Virus record (IMG/VR): IMGVR_UViG_3300047667_000954
Location: 1 to 55,900 of that record
Source: a virus
Reading direction: 5' to 3' (one strand)
Length of the DNA: 55,900 bases
The translations under genes were made by a program, and so were the position numbers. The notes under the pieces are model-generated. The model made no database searches. It was not told the origin of the DNA and saw only the letters and a program-made list of their open reading frames with translations. Of the stretch, positions 24,479 through 29,915 are shown piece after piece. The number at the start of each line of letters is the position of its first letter. The stretch's first letter is position 1.

Positions 24479-24528
24479 TTGACAACCAATGCGCTTTACC
24501 GTACAACGTATGAGTAAGCAAAAAGGAA
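24479..24528 (+). promoter_or_regulatory. Duplicated promoter and RBS cassette, copy 1
   Basis: This 50-bp segment is identical to 24779-24828. It holds TTGACA (24479-24484), a 17-nt spacer, TACAAC (24502-24507) and AAAAAGGAA as ribosome-binding site. The expected transcript starts near 24514 and would serve a GTG start at 24536. Confidence 0.65.
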
Positions 24529-24782
24529 TACCCAAGTGGCTACTATACCTAGCACAGTTTCAGAGTTCAACGCCGACAGTTGGTACTTGGACACAGATAA
24601 TGTTTGATATTCGTGTAATGGAGGGCGACCAGATAATCGGCCATATGACACCTGATGAATTTCGGCGTAGCACCAAGCCCAGCTCACATGAATTCCTAAG
24701 CGATACTGTCGCGAAATTTAACTCTGCTCGAAAAGACCAGGGTGACCCAACACATGTGAAAATTGTGTTTAAAAAAGCTTGA
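24489..24782 (+). CDS. Hypothetical small protein, start uncertain, possible frameshift
   Basis: The longest frame runs from ATG 24489, but that ATG lies inside the promoter cassette, upstream of the expected transcription start. A GTG at 24536, 9 nt after AAAAAGGA and in the position matching the ATG of the next gene, opens a 23-codon frame (MATIPSTVSEFNADSWYLDTDNV) that stops at TGA 24605-24607. A +1 shift there, at GTT-TGA, joins it to the frame encoding DIRVMEGDQIIGHMTPDEF to the end. This may be a frameshifted gene or programmed recoding. Only the part after 24600 is confidently coding. Confidence 0.45.
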   Translation: MRFTVQRMSKQKGIPKWLLYLAQFQSSTPTVGTWTQIMFDIRVMEGDQIIGHMTPDEFRRSTKPSSHEFLSDTVAKFNSARKDQGDPTHVKIVFKKA

Positions 24783-24828
24783 CAACCAATGCGCTTTACC
24801 GTACAACGTATGAGTAAGCAAAAAGGAA
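24779..24828 (+). promoter_or_regulatory. Duplicated promoter and RBS cassette, copy 2
   Basis: Identical to 24479-24528 at exactly 300 bp distance. TTGACA (24779-24784) contains the TGA stop of the previous gene; TACAAC is at 24802-24807 and AAAAAGGAA precedes the ATG at 24835. Confidence 0.65.
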
Positions 24829-24834
24829 CACGAT

Positions 24835-25122
24835 ATGACAAGCATTGCAAAAATTATCCAAACGCAAATCAAGCAACTTGATCCAATGTCTTTTTGGGCA
24901 TGGGGAACAACGGAATTGGTTGCGATGCCTGACGGCCTAAAGTTTAAAACTACAGGCGCAGTAAAGTGGAAGGGCTATGTGTATATCAAGTACGACGCAG
25001 GGCAAGACCTTTACAATCTTGATTTCTTCAAAATCCGCAAAATGGAAGTTGTATATACCGAACAGCTTGAGGGTGTTTTTGTTGAAGACTTGGTACGTTT
25101 GATTGACGAGGTAGTAGGCTAA
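24835..25122 (+). CDS. Conserved small phage protein (95 aa)
   Basis: A 95-residue protein with the layout of a widespread small phage family of unknown function: a helical start (IAKIIQTQIKQLDPMSFWAWGTTEL), a central beta hairpin (WKGYVYIKYDAGQDLYNLDFFKIRKM) and a C-terminal helix (VEDLVRLIDEVVG). It has its own copy of the duplicated promoter cassette. The stop overlaps the next start (TAATG). Confidence 0.75.
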   Translation: MTSIAKIIQTQIKQLDPMSFWAWGTTELVAMPDGLKFKTTGAVKWKGYVYIKYDAGQDLYNLDFFKIRKMEVVYTEQLEGVFVEDLVRLIDEVVG

Positions 25123-25400
25123 TGGCAAGTTTCCCCATTGCACTAGATAGTGACCAAATTGCGCAACTGCAATTTAAGGAGAATGAAATGATCTTTGATA
25201 TTGAAGTGGTGATCCCCAAGCCATATGCCCAGCGCATCTATGGCATTACCTGCGATATTATCATCCTGGACGAACTAGGTGATTTCAATCTGTTCAAGCA
25301 GGTAACACCTGACTGGAAACAAACTACATTTGTTTCTGGGCCGCCCACGCCACCTGATGCTGCAAAGCGCGCAAAACTTCGTGCTAAGAGAAAGAAATAG
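25122..25400 (+). CDS. Hypothetical basic protein (92 aa)
   Basis: A start at 25122 is coupled to the previous stop, but an in-frame ATG at 25188 has TAAGGAGAATGAA upstream and may be the real or a second start. The product has a beta-rich body (FDIEVVIPKPYAQRIYGITCDIIILDELG) and a basic tail (AKRAKLRAKRKK). It ends in TAG, after which the modular-repeat array begins. No function assigned. Confidence 0.6.
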   Translation: MASFPIALDSDQIAQLQFKENEMIFDIEVVIPKPYAQRIYGITCDIIILDELGDFNLFKQVTPDWKQTTFVSGPPTPPDAAKRAKLRAKRKK

Positions 25401-25428
25401 GGGCGCATAACGTTACCCTACGCGATAG

Positions 25429-25461
25429 CATAAAGTTATGATGAGGCTGCAATATGGATAA
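25429..25461 (+). pseudogene. Remnant 3' end of a deleted array gene
   Basis: This fragment reads HKVMMRLQYG-stop, the constant C terminus of the array family, and overlaps the first array gene by the same 8 nt (ATGGATAA) as every internal junction. An in-frame TAG precedes it. It therefore looks like the tail of a lost upstream paralogue. Confidence 0.6.
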
Positions 25462-26077
25462 TCCAAAAATCGATGCATCAGGCAACAAGAGATGGTGGTC
25501 AAATGGCCATCTGCACAGAACAGATGGCCCTGCTATTGAACATGCAGATGGTGGGACGGAATGGCGGCTTGATGGCAATTTACATAGAACAGATGGGCCT
25601 GCTGTTGAATGGCCAAGTGGTACCAAGGAATGGTTTGTAAATAGTGTGCGACATAGAACAGATGGTCCTGCAACTGAACATGCAGATGGCACTAAGTCTT
25701 GGTTTCAAAATGGGGCACGCCACAGAACAGATGGCCCGGCTGTTGAACATGCAGATGGTGGGACGGAATGGCGGCTAAATGGCAATTTACATAGAACAGA
25801 TGGCCCTGCAATTGAATTTACAAATGGTTCGTATTTTTGGTACTTAGATAATAATCGCCATAGAACAGATGGACCTGCATGTATACATGCAGATGGTACG
25901 AAGTTTTGGTACGTGAATGGTCGGCGGCATAGAACAGATGGTCCTGCAACTGAATATCCAGATGGTAGGAAGTCTTGGTTTTTACATTCCAAAAAATATA
26001 CATTTGATGAATGGCTTGAAGTAAATACATACTTGACAGATGGCGAAAAAGTTATGATGAAGTTAACACATGGATAA
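25454..26077 (+). CDS. Array gene 1, HRTDGPA repeat protein with 7 modules
   Basis: A 207-residue member, the longest of the array. It starts MDNPKID and carries seven HRTDGPA modules, each 23 residues with a Trp-containing strand (EWRLDGNL, SWFQNGAR, FWYVNGRR). It ends with FDEWLEVN and KVMMKLTHG. The modules resemble YwqK/MORN_2 repeats, predicted to form a stack of beta hairpins. Two of its own modules are almost identical (around 25549-25610 and 25748-25802), indicating internal duplication. No signal peptide or catalytic site is visible. Function unknown; a binding or scaffold role is inferred from the repeat architecture. Confidence 0.85.
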   Translation: MDNPKIDASGNKRWWSNGHLHRTDGPAIEHADGGTEWRLDGNLHRTDGPAVEWPSGTKEWFVNSVRHRTDGPATEHADGTKSWFQNGARHRTDGPAVEHADGGTEWRLNGNLHRTDGPAIEFTNGSYFWYLDNNRHRTDGPACIHADGTKFWYVNGRRHRTDGPATEYPDGRKSWFLHSKKYTFDEWLEVNTYLTDGEKVMMKLTHG

Positions 26078-26555
26078 TCCAAGAATCAATAAAGCTGGCG
26101 ACAGGCATTGGTATTTAAATGCCAAACTGCACAGAACTGACGGACCTGCAGTTGAACATGTAAATGGTACCAAAGAATGGTGGCTATATGGTGGAATGCA
26201 TAGAACAGATGGCCCTGCTATTATAGATAGAAATGGTACCAAGGGATGGTACTTTAATAACAATCTGCACAGAACAGATGGGCCTGCTGTTGAATATGCA
26301 GATGGTACTAAGTCTTGGTTTCAAAATGGGCGCCGCCACAGAACAGATGGGCCAGCTATTGAATTTGCATCAGGTGACAAGGAGTGGATTATAAATGGGC
26401 AACGTCACAGAACAGATGGTGCTGCTATTGAATATGCAGATGGTCATAAGAAGTGGTATTTAAATAATCAGGAGTATACATTTGATCAATGGCTTGAAGT
26501 AAATACATACTTGACATATGAGCAAAAAGTTATTATGAAGTTGCAATATGGATAA
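26070..26555 (+). CDS. Array gene 2, HRTDGPA repeat protein with 5 modules
   Basis: A 161-residue member starting MDNPRIN, with five modules (the last reads HRTDGAA) and the end FDQWLEVN...KLQYG. It overlaps both neighbours by 8 nt. No ribosome-binding site stands out before the ATG, so termination-reinitiation from the upstream gene is likely. The first module's segment HVNGTKEWWLYG closely matches one in the solitary paralogue at 4.2 kb, showing shared ancestry. Confidence 0.85.
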   Translation: MDNPRINKAGDRHWYLNAKLHRTDGPAVEHVNGTKEWWLYGGMHRTDGPAIIDRNGTKGWYFNNNLHRTDGPAVEYADGTKSWFQNGRRHRTDGPAIEFASGDKEWIINGQRHRTDGAAIEYADGHKKWYLNNQEYTFDQWLEVNTYLTYEQKVIMKLQYG

Positions 26556-26889
26556 TCCAGAAATTGATCGCACAGGCACTAAGACTTGGTTTGGAAAATC
26601 TCACCTCATAACAAATGGTGCTGTTAAATACACAGATGGTACCAATACTTGGTGGTTAAATGGAGATCTGCATAAAACGGATGGGCCTGCTATTGATCGG
26701 GAAAATGGTCATAAGGAATGGTGGGTGCATGGCAAGCTGCATAGATCAGATGGTCCTGCTGTTGAATATGCAGATGGTCGCAAGAGTTGGTACTTTAATA
26801 ACCATATCTATACATTTGATCAATGGCTTAAAGAAAATACATACTTGACACATGAAGAAAAAGTTATTATGAAGCTGCAATATGGGTAA
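26548..26889 (+). CDS. Array gene 3, HRTDGPA repeat protein with 3 modules
   Basis: A 113-residue member. The first module is degenerate (SHLITNGAVKYTDGTNTWW) and lacks the HRTDGPA core. The other two read LHKTDGPA and LHRSDGPA. The constant end FDQWLKEN...KLQYG is intact. Overlaps both neighbours by 8 nt. Confidence 0.83.
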   Translation: MDNPEIDRTGTKTWFGKSHLITNGAVKYTDGTNTWWLNGDLHKTDGPAIDRENGHKEWWVHGKLHRSDGPAVEYADGRKSWYFNNHIYTFDQWLKENTYLTHEEKVIMKLQYG

Positions 26890-27094
26890 TCCACTAATTA
26901 GTAGTATAGGTACCAAGAGATGGGTGTTAAATCATCAGCTGCACAGAACAGATGGTCCCGCTGTTGAATGGTCAAATGGCCATGTACAATGGTTTTTAGA
27001 TGGTGAAGTGTTTTATACATTTGATCACTGGCTTGAAGAAAATACATACTTGACAGATGGTGAAAAAGTTATGATGAAGTTGCAGTATGGATAA
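26882..27094 (+). CDS. Array gene 4, single-module repeat protein
   Basis: A 70-residue member with one module (LHRTDGPAVEWSNGHVQWFL), showing the minimal architecture: start (MGNPLIS, where the array consensus is MDNP), one module, then FDHWLEEN...KLQYG. It defines the constant part of the family as about 47 residues. Coupled by 8-nt overlaps. Confidence 0.83.
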   Translation: MGNPLISSIGTKRWVLNHQLHRTDGPAVEWSNGHVQWFLDGEVFYTFDHWLEENTYLTDGEKVMMKLQYG

Positions 27095-27296
27095 TCCAGA
27101 AATTGATCGGTTTGGTAACAAGACTTGGTACTTAAATGGTCAGCGTCATAGAACAGATGGACCTGCTTGTGAATGGTCAGATGGCAGCAAGAGTTGGTAC
27201 CTGCATGATCACTTTTATCTATTTGATCAATGGCTTAAAGTAAATCCAGCCCTGACACATGAACAAAAAGTTATGATAAAGTTGCAATATGGATAA
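27087..27296 (+). CDS. Array gene 5, single-module repeat protein
   Basis: A 69-residue member with one module (RHRTDGPACEWSDGSKSW) between MDNPEID and FDQWLKVN...KLQYG. It has a Cys in the module (GPACEW), a variant also seen in genes 7 and 8. Coupled by 8-nt overlaps on both sides. Confidence 0.83.
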   Translation: MDNPEIDRFGNKTWYLNGQRHRTDGPACEWSDGSKSWYLHDHFYLFDQWLKVNPALTHEQKVMIKLQYG

Positions 27297-27570
27297 TCCA
27301 AAAATCGATCAGTTTGGTAACAAGAGATATTACGTAAATGGTGCACGGCATAGAACAGATGGGCCTGCTTTTGAGTTTGCATCAGGTACCAAGTCTTGGT
27401 GGTTAAATGATTGCAGGCACAGAACAGACGGACCTGCTGTTGAATATGCAGATGGTCGAACGGGTTGGTATTTAGATGGTGAAGTGTTTTTTACATTTGA
27501 TGAATGGCTAGATGAAAATTCATACTTGACACATGAGCAAAAAGTTATTATGAAGCTGCAATATGGATAA
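27289..27570 (+). CDS. Array gene 6, two-module repeat protein
   Basis: A 93-residue member with two modules (RHRTDGPAFEFASGTKSWW and RHRTDGPAVEYADGRTGWY) between MDNPKID and FDEWLDEN...KLQYG. It shares the GEVFxTFD segment before the end with gene 4, suggesting exchange of 3' portions between members. Coupled by 8-nt overlaps. Confidence 0.83.
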   Translation: MDNPKIDQFGNKRYYVNGARHRTDGPAFEFASGTKSWWLNDCRHRTDGPAVEYADGRTGWYLDGEVFFTFDEWLDENSYLTHEQKVIMKLQYG

Positions 27571-27841
27571 TCCAGAAATTGACGAAGATGGTAGTAAGTC
27601 TTGGTACTTAGATGGTCGCCTGCACAGGACAGATGGACCTGCTATTGAAAATGCAGATGGTAGTAAGACTTGGTGGTTAAATGGCTTTCTGCACAGAACA
27701 GATGGTGCTGCTTGTGAATGGTCAGATGGCGACCTGTGGTGGTACCTAAATGGCGAAAAGTATAAATTTGATGAATGGCTTGAAATAAATTCATACTTGA
27801 CACATGAGCAAAAAGTTATTATGAAGCTGCAATATGGATAA
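27563..27841 (+). CDS. Array gene 7, two-module repeat protein
   Basis: A 92-residue member with two modules (LHRTDGPAIENADGSKTWW, LHRTDGAACEWSDGDLWWY) between MDNPEIDEDGSK and FDEWLEINS...KLQYG. Its start and end are nearly the same as gene 8, so these two probably arose by a recent duplication. Coupled by 8-nt overlaps. Confidence 0.83.
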   Translation: MDNPEIDEDGSKSWYLDGRLHRTDGPAIENADGSKTWWLNGFLHRTDGAACEWSDGDLWWYLNGEKYKFDEWLEINSYLTHEQKVIMKLQYG

Positions 27842-28118
27842 TCCAGAAATTGATGAAGATGGTAGTAAGTTTTGGTGGGTTGGTCTACAACTGCACAGAA
27901 TAGACGGGCCTGCTATTGAATGGGCAGATGATGGCAAGGAGTGGTGGGTGAGTGGTATTCGGCACAGAACAGATGGGCCTGCTTGCGAATGGCCAGATGG
28001 CCGCGTAACTCAACGCTGGTACCTAAATGGCGAAAAGTATAAATTTGATGAATGGCTTGATGTAAATTCAGACTTGACACATGAACAAAAAGTTATGATG
28101 AAGTTGACACATGGATAA
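27834..28118 (+). CDS. Array gene 8, two-module repeat protein
   Basis: A 94-residue member with two modules (LHRIDGPAIEWADDGKEWW, RHRTDGPACEWPDGRVTQRWY); the second has a two-residue insertion relative to the 23-residue norm. The start MDNPEIDEDGSK matches gene 7, and the end is KLTHG as in gene 1. Coupled by 8-nt overlaps. Confidence 0.83.
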   Translation: MDNPEIDEDGSKFWWVGLQLHRIDGPAIEWADDGKEWWVSGIRHRTDGPACEWPDGRVTQRWYLNGEKYKFDEWLDVNSDLTHEQKVMMKLTHG

Positions 28119-28389
28119 TCCAAGAATTGATCTAACAGGCAACAAGAGATGGTGGTCAAATGGCAAGGTGCATAGAACAGATGGCCCTGCTATTGAATAT
28201 ACAGATGGTACTAAGTTTTGGGTTTTAAATGGCGATGTGCATAGAACAGACGGACCTGCTGTTGAATGGCCATCTGGCCATGTACAATGGTTTTTAAATA
28301 GGCAAGGGTATACATTTGATACATGGCTTGAAATGAATACAGATCTGACACATGAACAAAAAGTTATTATGAAGCTACAATATGGCTAA
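28111..28389 (+). CDS. Array gene 9, two-module repeat protein
   Basis: A 92-residue member with two modules (VHRTDGPAIEYTDGTKFWV, VHRTDGPAVEWPSGHVQWFL) between MDNPRIDLTGNKRWWSNG and FDTWLEMN...KLQYG. Its start segment matches gene 1 (GNKRWWSNG). Coupled by 8-nt overlaps. Confidence 0.83.
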   Translation: MDNPRIDLTGNKRWWSNGKVHRTDGPAIEYTDGTKFWVLNGDVHRTDGPAVEWPSGHVQWFLNRQGYTFDTWLEMNTDLTHEQKVIMKLQYG

Positions 28390-28741
28390 TATGCAACCAA
28401 CAATATCAATAGATGTACATGGCAACAAGAGATTCTGGGCAAATGGTCACCTGCACAGAACAGATGGGCCTGCAATCGAATATGCAGGTGGCGACAATTT
28501 TTGGTTGTTAAATGGAGATCTGCACAGAACAGATGGACCTGCTATTGAATATGCAGATGGTACTAAGTCTTGGTTTCAAAATGGGGCACGCCACAGAACA
28601 GATGGCCCTGCTGTTGAATATGCAAATGGGACCCCCATCTGGTTTTTAAATAATCAGAAGTATACATTTGATGAATGGCTGGACGCAAATTCAGACCTAA
28701 CACATGGTGAAAAAGTTATTATGAAGTTGCAGTATGGATAA
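28382..28741 (+). CDS. Array gene 10, three-module repeat protein
   Basis: A 119-residue member with three modules and an altered N terminus (MANMQPTISIDVHGNKRFW) in place of MDNPxID. It shares 47 identical bases with gene 1 across the SWFQNGARHRTDGPA region. Coupled by 8-nt overlaps, here ATGGCTAA rather than ATGGATAA. Confidence 0.83.
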   Translation: MANMQPTISIDVHGNKRFWANGHLHRTDGPAIEYAGGDNFWLLNGDLHRTDGPAIEYADGTKSWFQNGARHRTDGPAVEYANGTPIWFLNNQKYTFDEWLDANSDLTHGEKVIMKLQYG

Positions 28742-29081
28742 TCCAGAAATTGATAAATTAGGTACCAAGAGATGGCGGGTAAATGGTCGGTTGCATAGAA
28801 CAGATGGGCCTGCTGTTGAGTTTACATCAGGTACCAAGACTTGGTGGACAAATGGAGAGCTGCACAGAACAGATGGACCTGCACGTGAACATGCAGATGG
28901 AAGCTCCAGCTGGTGGTTGCATAATAGACACCATAGAACAGATGGACCTGCTATTGAATATGCAGATGGTCGCAAGAGTTGGTACATACACGGGCAAGAG
29001 TATTCAGTTGATGAATGGCTTGATGTAAATCCAGACTTGACACATGAACAAAAAGTTATGATGAAATTGCAATATGGATAA
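28734..29081 (+). CDS. Array gene 11, three-module repeat protein
   Basis: A 115-residue member with three modules (LHRTDGPAVEFTSGTKTWW, LHRTDGPAREHADGSSSWW, HHRTDGPAIEYADGRKSWY) between MDNPEIDKLGTKRWRVNG and VDEWLDVN...KLQYG. Coupled by 8-nt overlaps. Confidence 0.83.
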   Translation: MDNPEIDKLGTKRWRVNGRLHRTDGPAVEFTSGTKTWWTNGELHRTDGPAREHADGSSSWWLHNRHHRTDGPAIEYADGRKSWYIHGQEYSVDEWLDVNPDLTHEQKVMMKLQYG

Positions 29082-29352
29082 TCCAAGAATTGATAATATG
29101 GGCACCAAGAGATGGTGGGTAAATGGTAGACGGCATAGAACAGATGGTCCTGCTATTGAATATGCAGATGGTACAAAGTTGTGGTATATAAATGGTAAAC
29201 AGCACAGAACAGATGGGCCTGCTATTGAGTGGTGGGATGGCCAGATGGATTGGTATTTAAACGATCATATCTATTCATTTGATGACTGGCTGGATGCAAA
29301 TACAGACCTGACAGATGGTGAAAAAGTTATGATGAAGTTAAAATTTGCTTGA
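29074..29352 (+). CDS. Array gene 12, two-module repeat protein (last)
   Basis: A 92-residue member with two modules (RHRTDGPAIEYADGTKLWY, QHRTDGPAIEWWDGQMDWY). The constant end is altered to KVMMKLKFA, and instead of overlapping a further paralogue its TGA lies inside the -35 box of the next promoter. This marks the right boundary of the array. Confidence 0.83.
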   Translation: MDNPRIDNMGTKRWWVNGRRHRTDGPAIEYADGTKLWYINGKQHRTDGPAIEWWDGQMDWYLNDHIYSFDDWLDANTDLTDGEKVMMKLKFA

Positions 29353-29377
29353 CAAGTAACTTTTGCCATTGTAGTTT
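29349..29377 (+). promoter_or_regulatory. Sigma70-type promoter at array end
   Basis: TTGACA (29349-29354), 17-nt spacer, weak -10 TAGTTT (29372-29377), 54 nt before the next ATG. The TGA stop of the last array gene lies in the -35 box. Confidence 0.4.
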
Positions 29378-29431
29378 AACAGCATAAGCAACGCAGATAC
29401 GCTGCCTAGCAAGTATTGGGAAAATACGCCA

Positions 29432-29806
29432 ATGTCCACAACCTCCTATATTGGGATCGAGCAAATAGACGGAACCGTAAGCGTGGTATATAGCCATCAC
29501 AACGGGCATATTGCAGGGGTTGGGTCAGCATTGCACAATAACTATAACACGCATGACGCCGCCGTTGAGCTTGTGTCAGGCGGTGATATGACCTTCCCAG
29601 GGGCAAGTTATAGTAGTCAAGGCGAATGCTTGGCAGACACTGCACCATCAATAAATCAAAACAGAGGGCACTTTGCAGTACAATACAAGAAACAATATCG
29701 TTACCTGTATTGCATTCAAACCCAAAGCTGGGCGGTGATGGCGCCTGGAGAACAGCATGTTTGGTTGGGATTGCGTCATGCACTCCTACCTGCGCGCAAA
29801 AATTAA
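29432..29806 (+). CDS. Conserved small phage protein (124 aa)
   Basis: The N-terminal part, SYIGIEQIDGTVSVVYSHHN followed by GHIAGVGSALHNNY, matches a pattern I recognise in short uncharacterised proteins of phages and bacteria (SxIGI..DGTV..IY.H..G). The middle holds a Gly-rich stretch and the C terminus is basic. No catalytic motif is evident. It lies between the array and the AAA+ operon with its own weak promoter. Confidence 0.7.
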   Translation: MSTTSYIGIEQIDGTVSVVYSHHNGHIAGVGSALHNNYNTHDAAVELVSGGDMTFPGASYSSQGECLADTAPSINQNRGHFAVQYKKQYRYLYCIQTQSWAVMAPGEQHVWLGLRHALLPARKN

Positions 29807-29819
29807 ATTTACTAACTAC

Positions 29820-29849
29820 CACAATATTTGAAAATAATTAAATATTGTG
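29820..29849. promoter_or_regulatory. 10-bp palindrome touching a -35 box
   Basis: CACAATATTT (29820-29829) pairs with AAATATTGTG (29840-29849) around a 10-nt AT-rich loop. It ends one base before TTGACA, so it could be an operator for the AAA+ promoter or a weak terminator for the gene upstream. Confidence 0.45.
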
Positions 29850-29876
29850 TTGACACCTACCCTAACTTTGTATAAG
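29850..29876 (+). promoter_or_regulatory. Sigma70-type promoter for the AAA+ ATPase
   Basis: TTGACA (29850-29855) with TATAAG (29871-29876) at a short 15-nt spacer, or TAAGTT at 17 nt. It precedes the ATPase start at 29916 with CAGGAGATT as ribosome-binding site. Confidence 0.5.
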
Positions 29877-29915
29877 TTAGTTTTACGATACATGAAGCCA
29901 GACCAGGAGATTAAC

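Larger units (their letters stand above)
25429..29352 (+). repeat. Tandem array of 12 modular-repeat genes (about 33 units of 69 bp)
   Basis: Twelve consecutive paralogues, each with a constant start (MDNPxID), one to seven modules of 23 residues around HRTDGPA, and a constant end (FDxWL...KVxMKLQYG). All eleven junctions overlap by exactly 8 nt. Long identical stretches between distant members, for example 47 bp shared by 25691-25737 and 28562-28608, point to recent recombination or gene conversion. Confidence 0.9.

Noticed and set aside
25384-26263. Minus-strand frames with repeated AGPSVLC motifs opposite the array
   Set aside because: They are reverse-complement readings of the HRTDGPA modules and show repetition only because the coding strand is repetitive.
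25429-29352. The array as a CRISPR or other non-coding repeat
   Set aside because: The 69-bp units are in-frame coding modules, with substitutions mostly preserving the HRTDGPA pattern, and no spacer-like unique sequences of constant length.
29352-29432. A sequence with a tRNA D-arm-like stretch (GTAGTTTAAC)
   Set aside because: No matching T-arm (GGTTCGA-type), no acceptor stem pairing and no plausible anticodon arm were found.
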